A DNA stretch of 37,765 nt, taken from assembly GCA_051453625.1 (NCBI GenBank), contig JBOZIK010000001.1, forward strand, positions 234,946,619-234,984,383, read 5' to 3'. The notes beneath the pieces were generated by a model that worked only from the letters and a program-made list of their open reading frames with translations, had not been told where the DNA came from and did not search any database. This stretch comes from Welwitschia mirabilis (taxonomy: Eukaryota > Gnetophyta > Gnetopsida > Welwitschiales). Of the stretch, positions 20,801 to 31,130 are shown piece after piece; position 1 is the first letter of the stretch, and the number at the start of each line of letters is the position of its first letter. Position numbers and translations under genes: made by a program.

Positions 20801-22739
20801 TTTGATTTTGTAATTGGTATAAAAACATAATAGAAAGATATTAGTTGTAGGTTCTTGTATTAGAGATTTTTTAAATAATAGGATTAAAGTTAGAAATCAC
20901 AAAGATGCTCACATGTATCAGGAAGAGAGTTAGGATTTGTAATAATTAGAAAGAGCTTGCATCTACAATGTTAAGTATAGACTAGTTTTTATAGCAACAT
21001 AAACTATGTAGTTCTAGGAGCTTGATCTAGTAGCATTTAATCTAAGAGGAATTACTTGGACCATATATTTAGTACCATAGTCATAGCCATATGGTAGAAA
21101 CATCGATATTTGATGTAAGACAAGAGAAATAACATTGATGACAAGAACTAAAGTTTTTATGTATTGAGACTACGTTGAAGCTTATTAAATGCTATAGAAA
21201 ATTATATACAAATACTTTTTCTTTTCTGATTAAATCATGTACTACATCCTCTTATGAATCATACTTGTTATGAATATTTCTTAGTTTTCTTAGTAAAGAA
21301 AATACCATTGCCAATGAATTGTCATAGAACATTCAACTAGTAATGATGTATGCTGACACACAACTACTTATGTCATACTTTGGTTACCATGTTTCATTTC
21401 CTAATTTGTAGAGATATTTAGAAGAAAGCTCGTAGATTTTTTTTATTACCTATCTTCTTCTATTATGGCTTTATTTTTAAAATAATATAATACTTAACTT
21501 TCTGATTATTATTAATCAAAAGAAAGTTATAATAATGGTTATACTAATTTTATTTATTTTCATTTCTAAATACAATGAAATCTAGATTCTATACTACTGA
21601 GGCAACAAAACCAAAATGCCAAGCCCCCTAAACATCCTTCATAGAATCTAACAAAGGTAGTCCCAAATTCCATAACAGATAAAATTTACATGAAAGGAGC
21701 CATCTAAAAGAATGTTAGATGTATGCAACTAGGCATCATAAATCTTTTATGAATAAAAGTGATTTGTTGTCAAAGGTAAGGAATTTCATCTTATTAATGC
21801 TAATAGAGCCCTGAGCATGTAATGCCTAGGTCATACCATAAAATTAACACCTATAGTAAAAGAGTGTAAGCATAACTCCACTTACCTTGAAATAGTAGTT
21901 TATTATGTAAGCCATAAGAAATAGCATACAAAGAAGGGATGACAAGCCATAGGCATCTTTATGTAGAATCCATTGGTACTACATCCCACATGTGAGGGAT
22001 ATCTTAGATGATTGTTTTATTAGTCATAGCCTATTTGAAGTGCATAGGAAATTTCCTCAGATCTCTCTTGTGAAGGGAAAATTAATCATGATCTTATCAT
22101 CTTTCAAAATCCCCTATTATCTTAAAAATACCTATGTTAGTAAACCAATTGTATTATTACCTTAAAGACATAAGAAAATAAAATTATTTATTAAATGATT
22201 TAATACATGATATATTTCTTAATTAAATGATTTGACACATAATAGAAGCATACATACATCACAAGAAGTAATATCTCAAAATGATTTAAGTTCTGATGTT
22301 AGGTATACTAATCCATCTTTACATTGTTATTAAGACCTTGAAGATCATAACAAAGTGTAATATTATTGGTTGAGAGAAATAGAAGTTCTAATAAGAATTT
22401 TTTCCTTTTTTCTTTCATAAAGCATAATGCTTAAATTTCTTATGATTTAAGTTAGATGAAAGTTTTAAAAATTTACTTTAATATCATAGTTTATATTTAG
22501 ATTTATATTAAATCATTGACCCCATTAAATCCTTAAGACAAGAAAAAATCTTTTGAAGATTTGTAGTTATAGTTTATCATTTGGAAAATAGACAAGACAT
22601 ATGATTAGATAAAAAGAAATTTGTCATGGCTTTTGATGGGATGGTAATGAGTTCAACAATTGGTAACAAATAAAAGAAAAGCAAAACATACTTCAAAATA
22701 TGAAATAAGCATCTTATAGTGTAAACTTAAGCTTTGTAT
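17871..22739. other. Internal region between LTR A and LTR B, no domain recognised
   Basis: About 4.9 kb that should have held gag-pol of the A-B element. I read all frames and found no convincing reverse transcriptase, RNase H or integrase motif. Either decay is too far advanced or the element was a non-autonomous derivative (LARD/TR-GAG type). A less AT-rich stretch lies at about 18100-18310. Nothing longer than 60 codons is open. Confidence 0.5.
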
Positions 22740-22740
22740 T

Positions 22741-22779
22741 TCAAGTTTTTAGGAGGAAACTTTTTAAGAGATGAAAAAA
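22741..22779 (+). other. pol-end and polypurine-tract scar before LTR B
   Basis: TCAAGTTTTTAGGAGGAAAC followed by TTTTTAAGAGATGAAAAAA resembles the well-known end of Del/Tekay-type elements (TTCGAGGACGAAAC, then TTTTTAAGAGGGGGAGAAT) immediately before a TGTCAC LTR start. It marks LTR B as a 3' LTR. Confidence 0.7.
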
Positions 22780-25344
22780 TGTCACATCCATATTTTTAAA
22801 GGTCTAAGGATTTAGTCCAAATAGTTAAATAAAAAAGAACTAAAAGTAATTTTTATCTAGAGGTATCTCCTAAGCTCTTTCAATTTCTAAATTCTTTATT
22901 TATTCTTCATTTATTAGCATATTATTATTTGAGATGAAATTATTTACTTTGTTAGTTGAAACTTATTATGTTATAATTATTATTTTAACTACCTTCTTTT
23001 CTTGTAACCACTATAATTAATAATATTATTGTTGTAGCCTTTCATTGTTTACTTGATAATATTCTTTTAGTGGCTAAATCAGTGGTTATACAAATATTAT
23101 TTTACTTTCTTTTGTAACTATTGTATTTAATGTATTATGATTGGTATATTTTCTTATTTTAATGTATACCAAAGATTATTGTAACAACAATAATTAATAA
23201 GATGCATTATGTTGACTTATTTTAATAATTTATTTTAATAGGATACCCTAAGGTAACATCCATAATTATGATGTTGCATTTTATTTAGGAGTGATTGACA
23301 TGTATGCATTATGGTACATGTATGCATTATGGTAAATATTTATATGTAGAAAAATATTATCTAGATTTTTCTGTTGAAATTAGTTAATAAATGTTTAATA
23401 TTAATTCTTGTTCTTAATAATTGCAAGTACCAGCATGCTTTTAGAATTTTGGATTTTTCCTTTTAATGGATTTTTTTGAGTAAATACCAATGATTCTTTA
23501 TCTTTTCTTTAAAAAAATAATAAGATACCATATGATGAGGATTTATCTTATTCATACTTATTTTGGAAAATGCCAAAAACTTTTAAATTATGTAAATTAT
23601 GTATTGAAGATGGGGGCATCTTTTTAATAGATGTTATTTACTTACTATTGAAAAAATATTTGATACATTAAGAATTTACTATTATTATGATGAAATATTA
23701 AATATACCCAGTGGCTAGGAAAAGTAATGATTAGGGGCTAGGGAATCATAACCATTTTCCAAGAATAGTAGTGACTTGTATGTATTACTTAAAATTTCCA
23801 ATATTATTTTAATTCATTTAGCTCATTATAAGTAGGATCTATTTTCTTTTTATCATTAAATTATTGAAGACCTTCTACCTTGAATCTTTCAAAACTTTAG
23901 AGTGTTCAGAATCTTAGCATTTTTGGAGCTTAGGTGTAGTAATTTTAAAGCTTGGAAAACTTTGCTTGAAATCATGGATATGGTCCTAGGTTTCTCTTAA
24001 TTTCTTCTATGATATTAGACTTATCTTTACTTCTTGTATGGTTATAGGTTTCTCTTTTTTTTATATGGTCTTAGGATTATTTTTTCTTTTTATGGTCCAT
24101 GTATTTCTTGAATCTTGTATGTTCTAGATTTCTTGTATATCTCATATGATTCTATGTTTTATTGTATCTTTTATATGGTTCTAGTGTTACTTTTATTTCA
24201 ATTATTATTCCATTATCATTTGTATGATTCTAGAATACTACATCCTTTTATGGTTCCAAGAAATTATTATTTATTTATTAAAACATTATGTTTGTTGAAA
24301 TTCTTGTGAATTTATAAAGTGTACTTATAATATCTATTTAATTGAAATATTTCTATGATTATATACTATATGTTCAAAGATTATTTTTTCATAAATCTTA
24401 TTCCTTGGAAATATTATTTATGCTTGAAAAGTAAATCTATGAAAGTAAATCTTGTTCTTTTCTTAAGATATCTTTAAACTTTAGATCTTATCATGGAAAT
24501 GAGAGTTCCAAAGATTGCCGAATGAGGTAGTGGAATATGAAAATACATAAATTATTAAATGGGACAATGAAATTAATAAATCCATAGATTACCAAATGAG
24601 GCAGTGTAAAGATAAAATCATAAATTTTCAAATGAGGTAATGGTAATACAAAAATAAATCACAAATCATAAAATGAGACAAGGATAATTATAATTCATAA
24701 ATTACAAAATGAGATACTGGTAATAATGATTCATAGATACCTAAATGAGGTAGTGGAAAAATTAAAATTAAAATCATAGATTATCAAATAAGGAAGTATT
24801 AAATTATATGATAAGTCTAGTTAATCTCATTTCCATTTCCATGGCTATCTATTACTTGAAATTTTGAAGGTCTTATTCTTATCTTACCTTAATCTATCTT
24901 GTGTTTTGATGTTATTTATTTCTTAATCCTTTCTGTACCTACACTATACTAATGACTATGATGATTCATAGTTCTCACTTCATACTATTTTATTAAACAG
25001 GTGATAAATCGGAGCACAGTAAAGGCTGATATATCTTACTAAAAAGGGAATATGAAAATGACATATCTATTGTTAGCATGTGCTAGTGTAATGGTTAACT
25101 TATTTATTTGTAATATACTTATAAAGATTATATCTTTAAGATATCAAATTAATCAATTTCTTGAACTTATAATTTGGTTTTAATTTAAAAAGGTTCAGAG
25201 TTGTAACTTTACTTGAAGCTTTAGTTGAATACATTTTAGCTAGCATGTATTATTTTTCTAAGTAAATATACTTTTTTATATAAATTAACCTTTAGATGTT
25301 TATCATTATATTTAAATTTTTGTGTTAAAATTTTGGATTTTACA
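22780..25344 (+). mobile_element. Long LTR B (Del/Tekay-like gypsy)
   Basis: It begins TGTCACATCCATATTTTTAA and ends TTTTACA, with full-length similarity to LTR A. The TATA-like region CATTATAAGTAGGATC is at about 23824. It carries the same ~37-base tandem array (24514-24798, about eight units) and an extra exact 18-base tandem duplication (23299-23334) absent from A. It is preceded by a pol end and polypurine tract, as a 3' LTR should be, yet followed by a PBS-like site and leader, as a 5' LTR should be. The minus-strand frame 25312-25614 that overlaps its end is not a gene. Confidence 0.9.
24514..24798 (+). repeat. Degenerate ~37-base tandem array in LTR B
   Basis: About eight units with the core ATTACCAAATGAGGTAGTGG, starting near 24514, 24551, 24588, 24624, 24665, 24701, 24736 and 24779. 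It is in the same place as the array of LTR A. Confidence 0.85.
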
Positions 25345-25347
25345 TTT

Positions 25348-25400
25348 TGATTTTAGAGCAACACTTAAAGTTTTGGATTGTAAAACAATGGATTTTATGT
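25348..25400 (+). other. PBS-like site and leader after LTR B
   Basis: TGATTTTAGAGC, then AACACTTAAAGTTTTGGATT, matches the PBS and leader after LTR A, especially its second copy at 17802. A 3' LTR should be followed by host DNA, so LTR B looks like the shared middle LTR of a tandem (LTR-internal-LTR-internal) arrangement, or the 5' LTR of a second truncated copy. Confidence 0.7.
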
Positions 25401-25870
25401 TCTCACTTACAAGATGATGAAATGGGAATAAGAAATGAACTTCTAAAGAAATTTTCCATTTTCCACCCTCTAGGAAAGAACTAAAGTGAGGATAGTAAAG
25501 AATCAACTCAATAAATAGATGAGAATGATAACCATGATGAGAATGATATAGAAATACTAGACCATATCCCCAATATTTACTTGTTTTTAGAATATGATGG
25601 GAAAGAAGTATCAACTTAAGAAAAATAAAAAAATCATCAAATACATGATGAAGATGATGAGTGTATTTCTCTTTATCAGCTTATTAAGGAATTCAATAAC
25701 TTAGAGAATGATAATAATACTTAACATAAAAATGATGAGTATAATGATAATAATGATGAATAAAATGAATAAATCATTCAATAAAGTAATTATGATTACA
25801 ACAATGAGAAGAAGAGGAAAGAATCCATAGAAATTCAGCTAAACTTAATGAAGAAAATACTTATTCCTTC
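25401..25870 (+). pseudogene. Asn/Asp/Glu-rich degenerate coding stretch
   Basis: One plus-strand frame from about 25525 reads ENDNHDENDIEILDHIPNIY, LFLEYDGKEVST, DEDDECISLYQLIKEFNNLE and NDEYNDNNDE, with scattered stops, and then NNEKKRKESIEIQLNLMKK (about 25805). The acidic, low-complexity bias and the long readable pieces suggest an old coding region, perhaps the ORF after the PBS of the LTR B unit. I do not recognise the family. Low-complexity AT/GA-rich DNA alone could also produce such peptides. Confidence 0.35.
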
Positions 25871-26375
25871 CAATTTAATAATCCAACCTAAATAATCATT
25901 CCATATTTTTCTGTTCCTTTTAGTTGTGCTTCTATGTAAAATCCTAAATAACATCCTTTATTTTTCTCCTACTTGTATATTAACTTATGTTCTTCATAAT
26001 GATAACATTTTTTAAAATGAAACCCATAAATTTGGGGATTTTATTCCTAATGTCTCTTAATCTCTAACTCTCAAAAAGCCATGTAATACTCAAAGTAACA
26101 TCCTTCCCTCTCCTACCAAGTGTACTCTACCTTATGCATTTATTGAAAATGCTTTTTAAAATTATGACATAGGATATCTTGGAATTATAAATCAAGAAAA
26201 ACCTTATCTTCTTGATGATAATCCATGCTTAGAATTAGATTTTAGGGATATTTTTAGGTATGTTAAACCTTTTCTAATTAGTTATTCTAAGAGGATTCAT
26301 CAAAATTCTTATATCCCTAATAATACCATTAATCTCTTTATTTCAAATATCAATCTTTGAATGAAATCTATGTTT
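25871..26375 (+). pseudogene. Unrecognised degenerate ORF
   Basis: A single plus-strand frame from about 25895 to 26375 (roughly 150 codons) has only a few stops. From about 26035 it reads GDFIPNVS, a stop, SLTLKKPCNTQSNILPSPTK, CTLPYAFIENAF, a stop, NYDIGYLGIINQEKPYLLDD, NPCLELDFRDIFRYVKPFL and ISYSKRIHQNSYIPNNTINL. The balanced composition is unlike the surrounding AT-rich noise, so I think it was once translated. It lies inside the Athila/Tat-type shell, downstream of LTR B. It could be the 3' ORF of either element. No family is recognised. Confidence 0.45.
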
Positions 26376-28170
26376 TAAATTATTCATATCATGAGTTTGA
26401 TAAGAGATTGTTCATGTAATATATAAAATGTTTATCTCTTATGTTGCTAATTAATTATGTAAAGTCAAAGTGTTATTTAGGCATGTTAGTTATTACCAGT
26501 TAATTCCTCTAAAAAATGCATGCATACCCTTTATTATTTATCAATTTATTTTCATATGATTTGGTTCTTATTTTTCTAAAAAATTATAATGAAATAACTA
26601 TGTTGGAATATCTATCTTTTTCGTATAGGAATAAATGCAAAGCAAAATAACAATAATTTTATTTCAATACTTTTATTTTATTTGCAGAAATTAATTTAGT
26701 GGAGGATCTTTTCTTGAAGGGATGTTTACCACTTATCCTTATGTAAATATAATTATTCAAATATTCTCTTTTTTAACATCCATTAACTTGATTTTACTTT
26801 ATCTTTATATTGTGTAATATATTTAAGCATTTTAAGCTTTTGTAATTTATATATTATTAATGGGATTTTAGCTAATGGAAAGGTATTCAAACATTTATGA
26901 ACTCTTATTCTAGGAGAGTTAAATGTGCTTATCATATTGTATGCTTTGTATTTTTATCACCTTCATTTTATTAAGGTTGTAAGTTATTAGTACTTTAATA
27001 ATGCATAAGTTTCTTTCCATTTTTGTGGAGGAAAAAAAAGGGNNNNNNNNNNNNNNNNNNNNNNNNNNNNNNNNNGGCCAAGGGGGAATAAATAAAAATA
27101 ATGCTTAAAAGAAAAATAAAATATCAATTTATACTATGAAAGCACTTTTAATAGCCACTCCTAATCTTTCTCGAGGATTACCACACCAAGGCCAAAGTTG
27201 GCTCATGATCTTTAACACATTTAATGAGTTCTAAGACTCATGTTAAAAGCAAGATTAGGGGTTTAGAAATGAGCACTTCAAACAAGAAAGAATCTAAGAT
27301 AAAAGAAGGCACATCTTGAAGTGTGCCGTGATTATTACATTGTTAGGTATTATTAGTTTATAGCAACATTTTAAGTTAATGCTTGAGATTATATTTATGA
27401 TATATCAATCTTAATTAGTACATTCTCAAATTTATTTCTGCTATTCAAATACAACCATGATGTTTTTACTGATCGGAAATCATATATTTTTAATTGAAAA
27501 TGAAAAACTATTATTAAGTGATCAACTTCAAATAGAATATGTTCTAATGTAATGTGTTTTTTTCCTATTTATTAAGTTAGATACTTTCAAAGCTGTTAAC
27601 TGTAATTTTTGTATTTATCATAGGATGATAGCATTAATTGATTAATTTAATCTTTTAAAAAATATTTGTGTTTTTTTCCTTTCAAATAAAGCATTAGATT
27701 TTGATAGGTTAAGATTAATGTTTATTTTCATAATGCCTTATCTTGTTTTAGTTTATTTTATTTTCTCTCATTATTTTATCTTCATTCTATACACTACCCC
27801 TTATCCTTGATGCATCTCTTGAAATATTTTAAATACTATAGTACTTTATTCTTATGCTGCTAGCTTTTGAACACATGTATGACACTAGTGGGGGAGTAAA
27901 TTATATGATACTTTTAAGAAGTATTTATTGAATCTTTTAAAAATAAGATTTAATGTGGAATTATATTTCTCATAAACTCAGATCATCTAGTTGAACTTAA
28001 TGCATATCTTTATATGATGAATAAATTAAATATCTTTTTAATTAAAGATGGATGAAATGCGCTTTATGTTTAAGAATAAAATTATTGTTTTAGTACTATT
28101 TTTCATTCCCTTTTTAAGGAGGCCTGCTTTATTATTTTTTGCTTACTTTAGTAGGGATTAACAAATGCCT
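26376..28170. other. 3' non-coding part of the Athila/Tat-type shell
   Basis: AT-rich, without genes. It contains G/A-rich tracts at about 27027-27086 (flanking a 33-N gap, 27043-27075) and GTGGGGGAG at about 27887-27895, which resemble the purine-rich segments common in the 3' regions of Athila/Tat elements. Confidence 0.45.
27043..27075. other. Short assembly gap, 33 N, in a purine run
   Basis: Flanked by GGAGGAAAAAAAAGGG on the left and GGCCAAGGGGGAAT on the right, with no flank duplication. The purine-rich tract is the likely cause. Confidence 0.97.
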
Positions 28171-28182
28171 AATAGGGGGCTA
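28171..28182 (+). other. Polypurine tract of the Athila/Tat-type element
   Basis: AATAGGGGGCTA lies directly before TGATAGG, the start of the 3' LTR. Confidence 0.65.
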
Positions 28183-29288
28183 TGATAGGTAGCCAACTTA
28201 TTTCATTTGACATATGGTTTGAAGTATGTTTTTAAGTCATTTTTATGGGTTTCATTATCAAATTGCAACTTTTAATATCAAGGACCAAAGATAAATAATT
28301 AAGGATAATTTGGATAAAAAATGAGTAATTATAAAGCATTTGAGAAAGCATTACCAAATGAAGCAATCATATTCCACCTATTAATAGAAGATAAAGCATT
28401 AAAAGATAATGCATGAGGAGATAAAGCTTTAGATGAGACATGTTCTAGTAACATGTGGTAGTTTTATAGTAGTGACATTGAATACACATCATGATAGCAT
28501 CGGGTGGTAGAGTAAATATGATCTAAAGGCCAAGTTTAAACTCATTATAATAAACTTTACCTAACACAAGAATATGAAGATTCAACCAAATACTACAAGA
28601 TGAGGAATCTTATCTAATTACTAGTATACATGATAAAAATTATAACCACCTAATTGTAACTATCACCTCCTACTACAAGAAAAAGGCTTCTAACTACTTT
28701 AATCCTATCCTTTCCTATAAAACAACCTTGAAAACGCATTTATAAGAATCTATATTTTGGCATCAAAATTCTTGTTACATTGGAGTAATTTAGGCAAGGA
28801 AATCCATCTACTTATGAGGAAGACTATTTTGTTATTATGGTCTGTCTCCTCCATTGAGGGGTTGTTATTTGTAGTGAGTGTTATGAGCATTCTTGATTAA
28901 TAAAATTAATGATGTTTTTCTTAATGATTTGTTTCTCTTATCTTTCTTATAGTTTATGTTAGTTGCAATTAAAGTGGCATTAATTTGTAGTTAATATAGA
29001 TGATAAGGATCAATATAGATGATAGTAGATTGGTTAAATGGTTAGAACTTGTATTTAAGATTTCCATTATAATCTTATTACATTTCTTTTTTTGCATTGT
29101 TTATTTTTATAAATTTTTCTTTATTGTTTCACTTTCCTAAAGAATCATGTCTTCTTTAATTTATTTTCTTCTTTAAGTTTACAAACCTGAATAGACTTAT
29201 TTCGTATCTTTTTTTTTTGATTGAAATTACTTGAGAATGTTTTGAGATCTAGCCTATAAATTAGGTAAGTATAACATCTAGTATAATA
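28183..29288 (+). mobile_element. 3' LTR of the Athila/Tat-type element
   Basis: It starts with TG and aligns with 12761-13862 over its full length at nearly constant offset (about 15422 at the left, 15426 at the right). The TATA box TATAAAA is at 28716-28722. Similarity stops at about 29288, where the 5' copy enters its PBS. That is the signature of a true 5'/3' LTR pair rather than a segmental duplication. Confidence 0.87.
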
Positions 29289-29299
29289 ACTATGGACTT

Positions 29300-31096
29300 A
29301 ACTCTAAAGACTACAAAAAGCTTAAAAATTTTACTACTACAAGGGACATCTAGGATTACTTATATGTAATGTAATGTTCTAATTTTTAATCAAAAACTAT
29401 GAATGTTACTTAATGTAATGTTTTCAACATTCCTTATTACGACTATGTAATAAATAAAAAATTTATCATATTTTAACCAAAATCTTAATCTAAGATCAAG
29501 ATATAATTATAAAGAGGCAATTACAACCTGATAATAATATGATGAAGAATAAGTTAAATTTAAAATTGTATCATAGACTAAAAGAAAAGTGACAATATTT
29601 AGCAAACATTCATAAAAATTTACAACAATAATACTCTTTTACATGTTACAACAGCAAGTACATAAAGCATAAAATAAGTAGCAAAAGTATCCTAGGCCAT
29701 CAACAAGAAGAACTTCTTTTTCAATGACTACAATCCATGCTATTATCTAAGCCTACACATATAAATATGATATGAGAACTGTGAATTCATCACAATCCCC
29801 AGTATGGTCCATGGGAAGGTAAGAAATGATAAAAATTCTTAAGTAAAAAAAAAAAAAAATAGATAATAAAAATAAACCAGAATAGATCAAGCTACATTTT
29901 TAGTTTATCTTTCTTTACTATTACTTTAAAATAGATTTTGGTAATCTAGTTACACATAATCTAGGAGGGACAAATAGTAAATTAGTCACATTTTCCCAAT
30001 TCATCTTGTAATTTTAGTCCCATAGCATTGGGACTTCCTTTAGAGAGTATTACTTTTTGAATAGTTGGTTATCCTTTTCAGTTTTAGTTTTGTTATTTAA
30101 AAATCATTAGGTAAGGTTGAAAACCAAATAAGTTAAGTCAACAGCTTGATACAGTCCTTAGATAAGATGAGAAGGGTTATGATGTAAATAATATAAGACA
30201 ACACTAAGATGGGGTAAATCTAGTCTGAATGCATACTTCATTAATATGCAAAAACAAATTTATAATAATTACATGAATATTGGAATCATTTAAAATTAAG
30301 GACTATTTGAGATTCATAAGATAAGATTCATGCAAGAAAATAAACAAAAAATAAAGAACCATACAAAAATGAAATGAATACCATAAAACCATATAAGAAA
30401 TGAGATAAAAGACCATAAACAATACTGAGCAAACATGAAGATTTAAAAAATCTAAAGATTCCAAGGCTTTAAGATTCCAAGTCTATTCCAAGATCCAAGA
30501 TTAGATCAAAAGATTTGATAGTGCAAACTTTCTCTAGATGTGTAATATAAGAAGAAAAATCTTCTATTTATAGTAGAAAGTATAGGATATGAAAATACAT
30601 CATGGTAAGAGAGTAGTGGAAGTGGTGTGGTGGAAGTGGTGGAGGTGTAAGTGGTGGAGGTTGTGGAAGTGGTGGAAGTGATGGGAGTGTGAAAGTGGTG
30701 GAAATGATGGAAGCAGTGAAAATTGTGTATCTCATATTCATTTCCTTGCTAGGCCACTGGGTGAATTAATGTCATAATAATTAATGATAATGCTCCACAT
30801 GCAATTTAAAATAAATCACATAACAAGTAATTTTTAAGACCCACATAAAAACTATTTTGTAATTTAAATAGATAAAGTGCATTAATAACAATAATATAAT
30901 CACTAAAGGATCATAATTAAATCACTTAACAAAGGTAATATTATAACTATTATAAAATTATAGCACAAAAAATCCATGATAGAAATTACACCTATGGGAA
31001 TTAGAAAATAAATACATGTAATAGATAAATCAATTTGAGGCTCTATAAAATTAAGAATTATTTAGAACCTTGGACCTTAAAAGTGTGGATGCGAAA
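29300..31096 (-). mobile_element. LTR E: minus-strand, diverged member of the LTR A/B family
   Basis: Read on the minus strand it begins TTTCGCATCCACACTTTTAA at 31096, then GGTCCAAGG, matching TGTCACATCC ... GGTCTAAGG of LTR B. A TATA-like CTATAAATAG lies at about 30568-30578. AATCTTGGAATCTTT-type blocks and TATGGTCTTTTAT/TGTATGGTTCT runs follow, as in A and B, and later a TGATGAATTCACAGTTCTCA block (about 29778-29797) matching TGATGATTCATAGTTCTCAC of B. It lacks the ~37-base array and has its own minisatellite. The 3' end is not resolved and no PBS is visible near 29300, so it may be truncated against the 3' LTR at 29288. Confidence 0.7.
30612..30720. repeat. GTGGAAGTGGTGGA minisatellite
   Basis: About 110 bases of imperfect GTGGAAGTG/GTGGAGGTG units, strongly purine-biased on the plus strand. 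In minus-strand LTR E it sits about 35 bases upstream of the TATA-like box. LTRs A and B have no such array at the matching place (about 15945-16030 and 23735-23820). Confidence 0.9.
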
Positions 31097-31130
31097 TTAC
31101 TCCACTTCTTAAGAGGTTTCATCCTTAAAA
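31097..31130 (-). other. pol-end and polypurine-tract scar of the minus-strand LTR E element
   Basis: On the minus strand TTTTAAGGATGAAACCTC, then TTAAGAAGTGGAGTAA, precedes the LTR start. This matches the Del/Tekay-type ending (GAGGACGAAAC ... TTAAGAGGGGGAGAAT). LTR E is therefore a 3' LTR, and its element body should extend to higher coordinates. Confidence 0.7.

Noticed and set aside
25312-25614. 100-codon minus-strand ORF with several histidines
   Set aside because: It overlaps the end of LTR B, the PBS and the leader, which are explained on the plus strand. It has no recognisable domain.
12761-29288. Endogenous pararetrovirus (a plant virus group that also uses a Met-tRNA primer site)
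   Set aside because: The paired direct repeats carry LTR termini, with the PBS only after the left copy and a polypurine tract only before the right copy. That is LTR-retrotransposon structure. No movement protein or coat motif is seen.
12761-29288. Segmental duplication of 12761-13862 and 28183-29288
   Set aside because: Similarity ends exactly at LTR-like termini on both sides and flanks differ, which fits a 5'/3' LTR pair better than a duplicated chromosomal segment.
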